A stretch of DNA of 61,243 nt from JAAYYM01 sp964631375 (GTDB taxonomy: Bacteria > Bacillota > Clostridia > Lachnospirales > Lachnospiraceae), in assembly GCA_964631375.1 (NCBI GenBank), contig CAZVYQ010000012.1, positions 1 through 61,243 of the forward strand. Direction: 5' to 3'. Numbering within the stretch: the first letter of the stretch is position 1; each line of letters starts with the position of its first letter. Shown here piece after piece: positions 25,122-35,200 of the stretch. The notes under the pieces were generated by a model. The model had not been told where the DNA came from and did not search any database. It was given only the letters and a program-made list of their open reading frames with translations. A program made the position numbers and the translations under genes.

Positions 25122-25883
25122 CTAAGGGCGCAATCCTCCACCACCCTGAATAGAGATTGTCTCTCCTGTAATATAGGAAGCATCATCTGACGCAAGAAAA
25201 ACGCAAAGTCGTCCAATATCCTTCTCTGGATCAGCGAATCTACCAAGCGGAATGGTTTGAATTGTCTGTGCATACAGCTCTGGATAATCCTCTTTCCACT
25301 GCTCCAGAGATTCCGTCATGGCAAGCGGACACACTACATTCACATTAATTCCATAAGGTCCCCATTCAGTTGCTGCCACACGGGATAAACCTCTGATCCC
25401 TTCCTTGGCAGCTGCATAGGAAGACTGTCCCGGCCTCCCTGCCAATCCGGCACCTGAAGCAAAATTAATAATAGATCCTCTGCTCTCCTTCAACAGCTCA
25501 AATGCCTCTCTCATATAGAAAAAAGTACCATATAGGCCAGATCCAATTGCCAGATCAAAATCCTTTTTAGAATGATCCTTCAGCATAACTCCTGACTTAG
25601 ATGCCTGAGCATTATTCACAAGGACATCTAACTGTCCATACCTTTTCTTTACTGCAGCAATGACACCTTTCACTTCATCCTCTACAGCTCCATCTGCAGT
25701 CATCGCAAGCACATTACTTTTGTACTCACTTTCAAATTTTCCCTTGGCAGTCAACAGCGTCTTCTCAGTTCGTCCTGTAATTACAATATCTGCACCTTCC
25801 TTCGCAAAGGCCTTTGCAATTCCATATCCGATTCCCTTGCCGCCGCCAGTCACCAACACCACCTTGCCTTTCATCTGCTCCAT
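25122..25883 (-). CDS. Short-chain dehydrogenase/reductase (SDR), FabG-like
   Basis: 253 aa, classical SDR length. The cofactor motif is VTGGGKGIGYGIA (TGxxxGxG) near the N-terminus, VNNAQASKSG provides the NNAG-like strand, the catalytic Ser lies in INFASGAG, and the YxxxK is in SSYAAAKEG. ITGETISIQGGGGLRP is the usual C-terminal region. The arginine in TGRTEK after the second strand suggests NADP(H). The start follows AGAAGGAGG; an earlier ATG lacks a ribosome site. The substrate is unknown and no pathway neighbour helps. Confidence 0.9.
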   Translation of the reverse strand: MEQMKGKVVLVTGGGKGIGYGIAKAFAKEGADIVITGRTEKTLLTAKGKFESEYKSNVLAMTADGAVEDEVKGVIAAVKKRYGQLDVLVNNAQASKSGVMLKDHSKKDFDLAIGSGLYGTFFYMREAFELLKESRGSIINFASGAGLAGRPGQSSYAAAKEGIRGLSRVAATEWGPYGINVNVVCPLAMTESLEQWKEDYPELYAQTIQTIPLGRFADPEKDIGRLCVFLASDDASYITGETISIQGGGGLRP

Positions 25884-26080
25884 AAATAACCTCCTTCTCT
25901 GCATTTCCCATGATTTCATTATGATTTAGGTCTAACATATTGTACAATACATATCATATTCTTAACATAATTTACAATACCCATTCATTTTTGCCACTCT
26001 GTATACTTCGGATACTCAATTCTCTGCCCCTGCGGGACTGATTCCATCAGTGCACAGTGAAACTCCACCTAGATTGACAA

Positions 26081-26131
26081 TATAAAAATCCCGATATAAG
26101 ACATCGCTCCTCTATTTCTTACATCGGGATT
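26081..26131 (-). terminator. Terminator of the Rpn-type nuclease gene
   Basis: Complementary 14-nt arms (26087-26100 and 26118-26131) pair fully on the minus strand with one G-U and are followed there by TTTTTATATT. The rest of 25884-26080 shows no further feature. Confidence 0.7.
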
Positions 26132-26156
26132 CAATATTCCATCTATACGATTTACT

Positions 26157-27197
26157 TTATTCCTTCCAGTAGCGCTTTACAACCTCCATCGCTTCCTGCT
26201 CACTTAGCTCGCACTTTTCCATAACCAATGCCTGTGCCTTTTGCTTAGTTCCACCATACTCCTGACAAAGTGTTACTACTGTCTCCTCTAACTTCCTCTG
26301 TGCGTCCTCTGCCTGTCTCTGTGCATCCTCAGTCTTCCTGCGCTCTGCCTGTATGTCCATTTTCTGCATATTCTCAAATAGAACTCCCATCCTGCGCCTC
26401 CTTACCTGTTCAACACATTGTTCAATCTCCTGCTCCGGTACATTCATCTTTCTACATAAAGCAAAAATCGTATCAGCAATAATCTGAAGAACCGAATCTG
26501 ATGCCTTTTGCAGAATCAAGTTGCCCTTCTCTTCCTGAGCATTCCAAAACTCTCGAAAATCATCTTCCGTCTGCACCTTATTGAGCATCATAAGCAGTGA
26601 CATCTCATCTTCCCGTGATAACAACTCTTCATTCGAATAATCGTGAATTCGAATCAACCGGTAAGTGAAATCCGGTATGTAATCAGCAAACAGATCATTC
26701 ATCATAATCCTATCTTTCAGATGCTGCTCTGCTGTCCACCTACTGCTTCCTTCATAATACACAATCGGCAAAATCGGTGGATAACGAAATCTCTTTGTCA
26801 TCGTGATTCCCTTTTGCCGCATCTCCATTTCCTTAGCATACGCTGTCCAGATACAGACCATGTACTTCAGTAACTGTACAATTACATTATAATCCACATC
26901 GCTCTTATGTTCAATCAGAGAAATCACATAAAGCGAATCACACCCTGATAAATCTGCATCATTGACCAGTTCGGTCTTTAGCTTCACCTTCTTAACAGTA
27001 TCTGCCTCAAACTCTGTTCCTAAAAATGATTTGTAATTCGTCGATACATCCTCGATATCCTCCGGCTGTACATTCTTGAGTATCGGAATATCAAGATTGT
27101 CCCTTAAAAACTGGCTGCAAAGCAACGGATCTTGAAAGATCTTCTTGCTGTTAACATCTCTGACTGACTGCATAACTATTGACTCTGTTGTTCCCAT
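26157..27197 (-). CDS. Rpn-family PD-(D/E)XK nuclease / putative transposase
   Basis: 346 aa. The N-terminal 210 residues match the Rpn/YhgA-like layout: QSVRDVNSKKIFQDP, SDVDYNVIVQLLKYM preceded by IEHKS (catalytic E-x-K of the PD-(D/E)XK fold), and PPILPIVYYEG. Family members promote recombination by DNA cleavage in E. coli. The C-terminal third is helical and charged, with a short tandem repeat (EDAQRQAEDAQRKLEE) likely to be coiled coil. The start follows GGAGAAG, which lies inside a 9-bp inverted repeat that would hide it in the mRNA. It has its own promoter and terminator. There are no terminal inverted repeats that would make it a mobile insertion. Confidence 0.85.
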   Translation of the reverse strand: MGTTESIVMQSVRDVNSKKIFQDPLLCSQFLRDNLDIPILKNVQPEDIEDVSTNYKSFLGTEFEADTVKKVKLKTELVNDADLSGCDSLYVISLIEHKSDVDYNVIVQLLKYMVCIWTAYAKEMEMRQKGITMTKRFRYPPILPIVYYEGSSRWTAEQHLKDRIMMNDLFADYIPDFTYRLIRIHDYSNEELLSREDEMSLLMMLNKVQTEDDFREFWNAQEEKGNLILQKASDSVLQIIADTIFALCRKMNVPEQEIEQCVEQVRRRRMGVLFENMQKMDIQAERRKTEDAQRQAEDAQRKLEETVVTLCQEYGGTKQKAQALVMEKCELSEQEAMEVVKRYWKE

Positions 27198-27200
27198 AAT

Positions 27201-27297
27201 ACTTCTCCTTCCCCGTGTTCGCGGTAGCACACAGGAGAAGTCTTTTCGCCTGCCTGCACCTATTTTTCTGTTCGTTGTGTGAATCATTGGCGAAAAG
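27201..27297 (-). promoter_or_regulatory. Leader hairpins covering the Rpn ribosome-binding site
   Basis: In the minus-strand mRNA ACTTCTCCT pairs with AGGAGAAGT (27233-27241 with 27201-27209, 9 bp perfect, extended by GTGT/ACAC), which includes the ribosome site 3 nt before the ATG. Just upstream CTTTTCGCC pairs with GGCGAAAAG (27289-27297 with 27242-27250, 9 bp). Such occlusion keeps translation low. Confidence 0.65.
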
Positions 27298-27361
27298 CCA
27301 GAATTCTGATAGTTCCATTGATTTGATACTTCTTTTCCCATAAATGGAATGAAGTATAAAT

Positions 27362-27390
27362 AGAATATCATAACAAAAAAGCAAGTGCAA
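27362..27390 (-). promoter_or_regulatory. Probable promoter of the Rpn-type gene
   Basis: The minus strand has TTGCAC (27385-27390), a 17-bp spacer and TATTCT (27362-27367), about 165 bp upstream of the start codon, so the leader with its hairpins is transcribed. Confidence 0.5.
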
Positions 27391-27451
27391 GTGGTTTTCT
27401 TGATGTAAGGCATGTAGTTCAATTTGTATAAAAATGTATATTTATTATTAA

Positions 27452-28741
27452 TTATTCATATCTTAATGCGTCGATTGGGTTCATCTTAGCAGCCCTGTTT
27501 GCCGGATAGTATCCAAAAAACACGCCAATAGTAAGCGAAAACAGTAAGGATACCACAATACTAACGATTGATGGACTTGCTGAATAACCCAATGCCTTGG
27601 CAGCAAACGCACCACCGACTACACCGACTATGATACCGATGATACCACCGATCAGACAGATAACCATCGCCTCCACGATAAACTGCAGTCTAATGGAGGA
27701 ATTTGCTGCTCCAAGTGCTTTTCTGGTGCCAATCTCCTTCGTTCGTTCTGAGATTGAGACCAACATGATATTCATAACACCGATGCCACCTACCAAAAGT
27801 GAAATTCCGGCTATAAAAGAAATTGCAACCGATACAGTGGATAGCATATCAGTCATGGACGAGATCATAGACTCCATGCTGAAAGCACTGACTTCAAATG
27901 TCTCATTATTTCTATAATACTTATCAAAAAAATGTTGCATGTCAGTAATGAAGGTTTCTGTATCCGTCCCTGTCTTGACCACTATCGTAAACTGTTGATA
28001 ACCCGCGGTTGAATGTGTTTTCTTCTGGACATTTTTTATCGGAACATACATCGTTGTCGAAAGATCCTCCTCTGAGGTAGAAGAGAATCCTGACATGGTA
28101 TCATCATACTCATAGACACCCACAATGGTAAACTGGTAAAAATCGCTCCCAATATCAGTTTCTATCGTCTGCCCGATTGCCGCGGTATTGTCTCCTCCAT
28201 AGAGATTATTCACAAACTTATCTGATACAAGAGCTACACCCTTTCCACCTGTGAGTGCTTTCTCAGACAATGTATTTCCATGTAATATCGTGAGATCGTT
28301 GGCTGCAAAATAACCCTCATTAACTCCGGATACACTGACATTGGCATATAACTCCCCATCCTTCACCTGTCCTGAACCCAGAGAGGATTCTATAGATAAA
28401 TCCTGAACTTCATCCGGAAATGTCTCCTTCAAGTCATCTAGCATTTCATCAGTAAAATAATCTGATTCTTCCGGCTGCTTGCTCCTACCCGGCCCACGAA
28501 AAGTCATACCGCTTTCAGTTGTCTCTGTCTCGGTAGATTTCTGTTGCAGTCCGACGGTGACATTGTTCGCTCCCATAGATTCCATGGAACTTGTAATGGA
28601 ATTCGTCAGTGAATTTCCAACTGTAACAATTGCAATCACTGATCCGATACCGATAATGATTCCGAGCATTGTCAAGAATGCACGCATCTTATTTGCAAGA
28701 AGACCCGAAATAGCCAGAAGGACATTTTCAAAAAACAGCAT
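27452..28741 (-). CDS. MacB-like ABC transporter permease (FtsX/MacB fold)
   Basis: 429 aa. The N-terminal helix contains NKMRAFLTMLGIIIGIGSVIAI, typical of MacB/FtsX permeases (given here as NKMRAFLTML and GIIIGIGSVIAI). A large extracytoplasmic region (about 45-290) and three C-terminal helices follow, with SERTKEIGTRKALGA between the first two. The start overlaps the ATPase gene by 14 bp. It forms a mechanotransmission-type exporter with the ATPase and the adaptor encoded upstream; the substrate is unknown (antimicrobial peptide, toxin or lipopeptide export is common for the family). Confidence 0.92.
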   Translation of the reverse strand: MLFFENVLLAISGLLANKMRAFLTMLGIIIGIGSVIAIVTVGNSLTNSITSSMESMGANNVTVGLQQKSTETETTESGMTFRGPGRSKQPEESDYFTDEMLDDLKETFPDEVQDLSIESSLGSGQVKDGELYANVSVSGVNEGYFAANDLTILHGNTLSEKALTGGKGVALVSDKFVNNLYGGDNTAAIGQTIETDIGSDFYQFTIVGVYEYDDTMSGFSSTSEEDLSTTMYVPIKNVQKKTHSTAGYQQFTIVVKTGTDTETFITDMQHFFDKYYRNNETFEVSAFSMESMISSMTDMLSTVSVAISFIAGISLLVGGIGVMNIMLVSISERTKEIGTRKALGAANSSIRLQFIVEAMVICLIGGIIGIIVGVVGGAFAAKALGYSASPSIVSIVVSLLFSLTIGVFFGYYPANRAAKMNPIDALRYE

Positions 28742-29447
28742 GATAATTGCTCCCTTCCCGGCTTCCTGTAATTATGCCGTCCTTGATCGTGATGATACGT
28801 TTTGTTTCCTCAGCAAGTTCAAGAGAGTGTGTGATCAAAACAATTGTTTTACCCTGTTCCTGATTTAATTTATGAAAAATATCCATGATCAGACGTCCTG
28901 TCTGTGAATCCAGTGCTCCTGTCGGCTCATCAGCAAGGATGATTGCCGGATCATTTGCCATAGCACGTGCAATCGCAACTCTCTGTTTCTGTCCACCTGA
29001 TAATTCATCCGGACTATGCGACGCTCTCTCGCTCATCTCAACGATCTCCAACAGTTCTCTGGCTCGTCTGTTACGTTCCCTGCGACCCATACCGGCATAT
29101 AACATCGGCAGCTCTACATTTTTCAGTGCCGAAGTCCTGGCTACCAGATTATAGGTCTGAAATACAAAGCCAATCTTCTGATTTCGGATTCGGGAAACCT
29201 CTTTATCCTTTGCCTCAAACACCTTGACACCATCTAATGTATAATCCCCCTCTGTGGGGCGATCCAAGGCACCAATGATATTCATGAGTGTCGATTTCCC
29301 GGAACCCGAAGCACCTACAATGGAGACAAATTCGCCTTCATCTACCTGAAGATCCAGTCCGTGTAATACCTCCAATTCATTTGGCTGCCCAATAAAAAAT
29401 CGCTTTACGATTTTGTTCATATCAATGATTCTTCGGTCACTCATCAT
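28728..29447 (-). CDS. MacB/LolD-type ABC transporter ATP-binding protein
   Basis: 239 aa with all nucleotide-binding motifs: Walker A GASGSGKST, signature LSGGQKQRVAIARA, Walker B AIILADEPTGALD and the switch histidine in LITHSLELAEE. It powers the permease encoded next (14-bp overlap) and its start overlaps the end of the adaptor gene by 4 bp (ATGA), so all three are translationally coupled. Confidence 0.95.
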   Translation of the reverse strand: MMSDRRIIDMNKIVKRFFIGQPNELEVLHGLDLQVDEGEFVSIVGASGSGKSTLMNIIGALDRPTEGDYTLDGVKVFEAKDKEVSRIRNQKIGFVFQTYNLVARTSALKNVELPMLYAGMGRRERNRRARELLEIVEMSERASHSPDELSGGQKQRVAIARAMANDPAIILADEPTGALDSQTGRLIMDIFHKLNQEQGKTIVLITHSLELAEETKRIITIKDGIITGSREGSNYHAVF

Positions 29448-31054
29448 GGCATTCCTCCACCACCCGGACCGCCCATGTTGATCATGACATTACTCTGGTC
29501 TGTTCCGCCCTCTTCTACCGCGGACGGTATGATCACTGTCATTCCTTCTGACAATTCATCACTGATGACCTGTGTATAGTAATCGCTCTCCATACCAATT
29601 TCTACGACAACCTCCTTTTGACTGGGTGTAGGGGGCATCTTTGTCTCAGATGTAGCCAAGGCAGCTCCTGCCTCAAGATTACCTGCTGTATCCGCTTCTT
29701 TTGCCTCAGCCGGCATATCATCAAGGTTTGGTATATCACCATCAACCACATATACTACACTCTCACCCGCTGCATTGGTCGAGATGGCATCATAAGGTAC
29801 GGTCAGAACATTCTCCACTTCATCCACAATGATATTTAATTTCGCTGTCATTCCAAGTTTGAGACGATCATCCTGCGTCAAAATATCGATCGTCACCTCA
29901 TAGGTTGCATCTGTACTGCTGCCGGTTGCCGCTGTTGCCGTCGGAGAGATGAAGGATACAACGCCATCAAGTTCATCATCTCTGGTTGCATCTGTCTTGA
30001 TCACAACCTGCATCCCCTCCTTCAGATCACTGATGTCATACTCATCAATCTGCGCCGACACGGTAAACATGTCGCAGTTTTGGATTGTCATCAGTTCACC
30101 CTCTATATAGGTATCGCCGCTTTTCACTGCCAATGAAGTAATCACCCCGCCAATCGGAGCTGTTACAACACAGTTATTCAAACTTGTCTGTAGATCCTCC
30201 AACTGCTGTTCCAGTTCCTCTGTAGAATCCCCCTTTGTCAGAGCTGATTTTTGATAATTCTCATCCGTCGTTGCCAAAGTATTGTTAGCACTTCGCAAAG
30301 CTTCTGCCTGTGCCTGCAGTGCATCCTGATAGGTCTGCTGTGCTTTAACCTCTGTCTGATATGCAGAAGATACAGCAGCTTCCTGCTGGGTGATTTCTGT
30401 ATCTTTTGCATTATTATCTTTTAACTCCTGTAATTTTCTCTTGGCACTTCCATAACCATCACAGGCTTCATATAATGCTTTCAATGCATCATCTACCTTT
30501 TGCTGGGCAGATGTAATGGATAGAGCCTCTGTTCCATATGTATAGACATATTCACGATCGGTCGCTTGTGTCTCGATTGCTTCTTTTTGCTCGCTAGTAT
30601 TGATCTTGTCCTGCACTCGTGCGATGTCGGTTCGAATATCCTCGTCCTTGAAAATCGCTACAACCTGACCAGCCTCTACTGTATCTCCGACTTCAACATC
30701 CACCTCTGAGAGTTCGGTTTTGGTCAGTGCTGACTTAATCACTCTGCTCTCCATGCTCTTTACGGTTCCGGTCGCAGTAATACCGGATGTCAGATTACGT
30801 TTTTCCACTTTTGCAGTCTCAGTCTGAGCCGTCTGCATCATAGCTGCAGCCACTGCCTGTTTCTGCCTATATTGATTGAAGATAACCAATCCAACAGCCG
30901 CCAGAATGATAATAATCAGTAATATCCTAAACCTTTTCAGAATACCAAGAAATGCCTTTCCGACAGTGTGTTCCTTAGTCCGCTCTTTTATTTGCTTCTT
31001 AGCATCCTTCTTTTGTGTATCCAAGGATATCTCCACCAAATCATCTGATTCCAT
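29444..31054 (-). CDS. HlyD/MacA-type membrane fusion protein of the exporter
   Basis: 536 aa. A cytoplasmic, charged N-terminus (about 1-36) and one membrane helix (about 42-62) precede the periplasmic-adaptor fold: lipoyl half (TATGTVKSMESRVIKSALTK), a long coiled-coil hairpin rich in Gln and Ala (about 150-285), the second lipoyl half (VVTAPIGGVITSLAVKSGD), and beta-barrel and membrane-proximal domains. The C-terminus ends in a Gly-rich tail (GGPGGGGMP). In Gram-positives such adaptors bridge the ABC permease and the cell wall. It is the first gene of the three-gene exporter operon, divergent from an AraC regulator. Confidence 0.9.
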   Translation of the reverse strand: MESDDLVEISLDTQKKDAKKQIKERTKEHTVGKAFLGILKRFRILLIIIILAAVGLVIFNQYRQKQAVAAAMMQTAQTETAKVEKRNLTSGITATGTVKSMESRVIKSALTKTELSEVDVEVGDTVEAGQVVAIFKDEDIRTDIARVQDKINTSEQKEAIETQATDREYVYTYGTEALSITSAQQKVDDALKALYEACDGYGSAKRKLQELKDNNAKDTEITQQEAAVSSAYQTEVKAQQTYQDALQAQAEALRSANNTLATTDENYQKSALTKGDSTEELEQQLEDLQTSLNNCVVTAPIGGVITSLAVKSGDTYIEGELMTIQNCDMFTVSAQIDEYDISDLKEGMQVVIKTDATRDDELDGVVSFISPTATAATGSSTDATYEVTIDILTQDDRLKLGMTAKLNIIVDEVENVLTVPYDAISTNAAGESVVYVVDGDIPNLDDMPAEAKEADTAGNLEAGAALATSETKMPPTPSQKEVVVEIGMESDYYTQVISDELSEGMTVIIPSAVEEGGTDQSNVMINMGGPGGGGMP

Positions 31055-31262
31055 TTAGAAGTCCTCCATTCTAACATTGCATGCTCACAAGTATAATTTT
31101 CTATTGTGTTCAAACTGTGATTTTTCATTGAACTATTTGTGAGAGTACATCTGAAGAGCAGAGATTTATTCCACAGTATACGCTACCATTTTAATTACCT
31201 TCATGTTATAATAGTCAAACATAAAAATCGTATGAATCTATTCTTCCCCAAGAGGTAATGAC

Positions 31263-32153
31263 ATGCAGTATTTATTTGAATATGGTGATATGCTGACTTC
31301 TCCCTATGAAGCCTTTATATTGGATTCGGCTGTTCAGTACTTTCCGATACGACCTCACTGGCACTATTATACAGAGATCATCTATGTTCTGGAGGGTGTC
31401 TCAATGGTGGAAAGTGATGATCAGAGTTTTATTGTAGAAGCCGGCGAATTGGTACTCTTTCATCCAAAGGCCATCCACGCTTTTTACAGTACCAGTTCTG
31501 AACCCGTTCGATATATTGTGTTAAAATTTGATGCCAATGCATTAAGTGTTGTAAATAATTATACGCCCAGAATCAGTGATATTCTAAGCAGTTCACGCAA
31601 CAATCCAACTGCCAATATTTATTTTTCACAGGAAGCACTGCAAAATGTTCCTGTAGAGCTGCTGCTAATGGATTGCGTACAAGAGATTAACACACAGGAT
31701 TATGGATATGATATCAAAATTCATTCTAACCTATGTAAACTGATGGTCGAGCTGTTGCGTCTATGGCGTATTGCCGGGTTTGAGATTAACAAGCCCATCG
31801 TTTCCGATACCGACGAACTGTCTCTGAATAACATTACAGAATACATAGATGAGCATTCAAATGAACCGCTGAAAATCGAAGATTTGGCAAGACAATGCAA
31901 CATGAGTTACTCTTACTTTGCAAAAAGTTTTAAACTTTTATACGGGAAATCCTGCAAGGAATACATCGAATTTATCAAGGTCTGCAAGGCTGATGAACTA
32001 TTACTGTTTACAGACTATAGCCTGAATTACATCAGTCAGGAAACAGGATTTACAGACTGTAGTCACTTTATCAGGATCTACAAAAAGATGAAAGGCATCA
32101 CTCCAAAGCAGCGACGCCTGACACACCTAAAAGCACATGCACAAAGCACATGA
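31263..32153 (+). CDS. AraC-family transcriptional regulator with cupin sensor
   Basis: 296 aa. The N-terminal cupin (PHWHYYTEIIYVLEGVS, about 36-52, and FHPKAIHAFY) binds a small ligand. The C-terminal two-helix-turn-helix AraC domain (about 185-288) includes IEDLARQCNMSYSYFAKSFK and the family signature YISQETGFTDCSHFIRIYKK. It starts after AGAGG and is divergent from the MacAB-like operon, so it may control it, although AraC proteins of this type more often respond to sugars. The intergenic region (31055-31262) has a TATAAT at about 31214 but no clear repeat. Confidence 0.92.
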   Translation: MQYLFEYGDMLTSPYEAFILDSAVQYFPIRPHWHYYTEIIYVLEGVSMVESDDQSFIVEAGELVLFHPKAIHAFYSTSSEPVRYIVLKFDANALSVVNNYTPRISDILSSSRNNPTANIYFSQEALQNVPVELLLMDCVQEINTQDYGYDIKIHSNLCKLMVELLRLWRIAGFEINKPIVSDTDELSLNNITEYIDEHSNEPLKIEDLARQCNMSYSYFAKSFKLLYGKSCKEYIEFIKVCKADELLLFTDYSLNYISQETGFTDCSHFIRIYKKMKGITPKQRRLTHLKAHAQST

Positions 32154-32203
32154 TTCGTATTTATTAATATGATAACACACGTTTTCTATTGGTATCTTTT
32201 TTC

Positions 32204-35200
32204 TTACGCGGCTGGTTCAACTGCCAGAGTCATTTCAATCACATTTGTTTCACTTGAAGGTACCGCCTCAATCGGAGCAGGCTCCGGAGTAGGAGTCGAA
32301 TCAGATGGCTGATCTTCAGAGGGTTGATCAGTTTGCGTCTGATCGGTTTGCGTTTGATCTGCCACTGTCGGCTCAGTCGAAGTTTGGTCTACTGTCGACG
32401 GTTCAATTGATGAAACTGTATCTATTGTCGGCTGCGTAACCACAGGCTGATCAACTACTGTTTGTAGATCTGTTTCCGGATCTGTTTCTGATTCTGTTTC
32501 CGGATCTGCATTCTGTTCCATAACTGCCTGCTCACTTGGTGCAGAAGCTTTTAAATCTTCATCTTCTGAGGAAAGATTAGGTTCTTCTTCAGGCTCCGAT
32601 GTCGGCATAACCGGTGTACTTGGATACACATGGCCAACCTGAAGATCATTCTCTTTATATTGGTTTTCGTCTTCTTTGCACTGTCCTGATGGCATTATAT
32701 AGTTCGCCTTTGCATCAACCAGATTTCCTTCCCCATCATCCTTTTTACCCTCAATACTTGAAAAACCAATTGTGTAATCATTGTATTTCTCGTTATTATA
32801 CATTAAATCGTGTTGATATATATTGAGTGTAGAGTTCGAGACAAAAGAAGGCGTACTAAAACCAGTAGCTTCATTTTCTATTATCGTTTCTACTCCGTTT
32901 TTGGCATCCACCATATAATGATAGAACTGTATCAAATTATACTGATTTTCCAGCGTGTCTTTACTGATTGTATTCCAACTCTGAGCACTGCCTTCCGGAG
33001 TCTTACAAGAGGCGGCCGTAAAGATATATTTTCCTTTCTCACTCTCATAAAAATGCAGATAACTATCAGTATATTCTGTATTCGAGGAATCATCATCCGT
33101 AACCACCTTGCCCACCTTTCCGTAGAAAGAAATCCACTTATTATCATCATAGTCATAGGCAGGATCCAGGTTCTGTAGCTCATCTCTCCAATCATATACA
33201 TCTTTCATGTAAGCCCAATCAGAAATTGCCTGTGTACTTACAATGTCTTGACCTTCATCGTCTTGACCTTCATATCGAAATCCCCAAACCTCATAGCCAT
33301 ACAATTTTTCAAGCGTATCTGTCAGGATATTGATTGCTTTATTATCAGGAGATATTTGTGAATACATAACATCCTGCTTGCCATAGAGTATATTTATTCC
33401 TGTTTTTGCTGTGGAATCTGTTTCCTGGTATCTCGAAACATATACGGTTGCAGTATCTATTGTATCCATAAAATCAATAAATGGATCATTAGAGGATAAC
33501 TCTCCCAGTGTCTCATCAGTATATGTACCTTTTCCTGCTGTATAGGTATCTTTTAAAGATAACTGTATCACTCTCTTAGCGTTTGTTCCAATCTGTGCAG
33601 TGTTCATAGTGATTGCATCGCTATCCTTCACGACATCCTGATATTTAATCTCAGCCGCCAAACGTGTAATACGTGCCTGATCAGCTGTGGCCGCCTGACT
33701 GTACTTTGATATTAATTCTGTATACTCAGGCAGAATTTTCATGTCTTTATATTCTTGTGTATATTGAGAATCCTCTCTGTCATAATAGGGCATATACAAA
33801 CTGGTCCCCCACAGTTGTGCACCTCTCAAAGTACTCCAGTATTCCGGATAAGAGGCGTTCGCTTCATCAGCAACACCATTCCTCCAATAATAGAGATCCG
33901 CTTGACTATATGCTATAGCAGATGCGATCACATATCGTTGTGCTAAAACAGTGTCAATAGAAGTACAGATCTTGTCAATTTGATCAATCACCTCTCCCTG
34001 ATCAATATAGGATGTTTTTAATGTAGTAAATTCTTCTTTCAGCGTTCTATAAAAATCCTTCAGATCTACGCAATCATTAGTTACTTGTCCCCTTGTAACT
34101 TTGTTCCACCTGGTCATAGTGAAGGCTCGAACTCTCGCTTGTTTGATTGCCCGATAACATACTGCTTGTAATTGAGAAGAACTTCCCTGATCCATTTGAT
34201 ATAGTTTGAGGATTTCAGAAGCAGACTCATTGATTGCTGTTGCTGCTTTCTGCATCAAGGATGAATCATAACACGCAACAGATGCTACTGAGTCATCATA
34301 GCCCTTATGAGATTCCTGATACCTATCTACAATCATCTTAGCTATTTCCTTACTGCTTTCACTTGTAAGGTTCGCAGTTTTCACACTGATATCATTAAAT
34401 ATTTCATGATAATTCCAGCCACCTGCAGTAATTTCAGAATGCCCAATCATATATTCACAATAGGGTGAAAGATTGTATGCTAACTCTGTGCTTCCCATGA
34501 GGCATGCGTCAAAGCCTATGAAATCGAATTTGCCGCCACCATTATATAATTTGGTACTGGCTAAGGCTGATTCCAGTTCGCCTGATGTAAGACCTGTTCC
34601 ATCGAAACCCACTGTAGATTCACTGAAGCAAACACCACTGTTAACTCCACCACCATGATTCCACAGTATGGTACCATAATGCTCGGCGGGATAATAATCC
34701 GTACATAAATTCACAAATCCTGCAAGCAGTTGATCCTGTCCCATATCGATTGCATCATAACTTCCAAGCAGCTTCATTGTCTCCGAATTAATGATCTTGT
34801 TCACTTCTGTAGCATGTGTATTTCCCTGTGCATCCTTATATTCAATTCCTCTAACTATCCTCTTGTCTATGGACTCGTCAACTGCATCCGGGTTCAGTTC
34901 ATAAATATTGAATCGTACTCCATCATTATCACAATTGTCATTTGTCGTATCAGCTCCCATATATTGATTTTTCCACGTTGTAGTTCCTCCCGCACATACA
35001 ATTACATTCATATTCTTAAGATCATAGGAGGACGAAAGCATATTGATTAGATCTTTGGTTGCATCTGAGCCTTTTGGATCGTCAGACGTTCCACTTTCCA
35101 GATCTGTGCCACACAGGTAAACCATCATTGTATACTTCTTTTTAGGCTGTGCTGCAGTATCATCTGTTATGTAACTGGTTCCGACGACTATGGAATGGCG

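Noticed and set aside
26081..27450. Intact insertion sequence around the Rpn-type gene
   Set aside because: No terminal inverted repeats or target duplications are found; hairpins at both ends are explained as leader and terminator.
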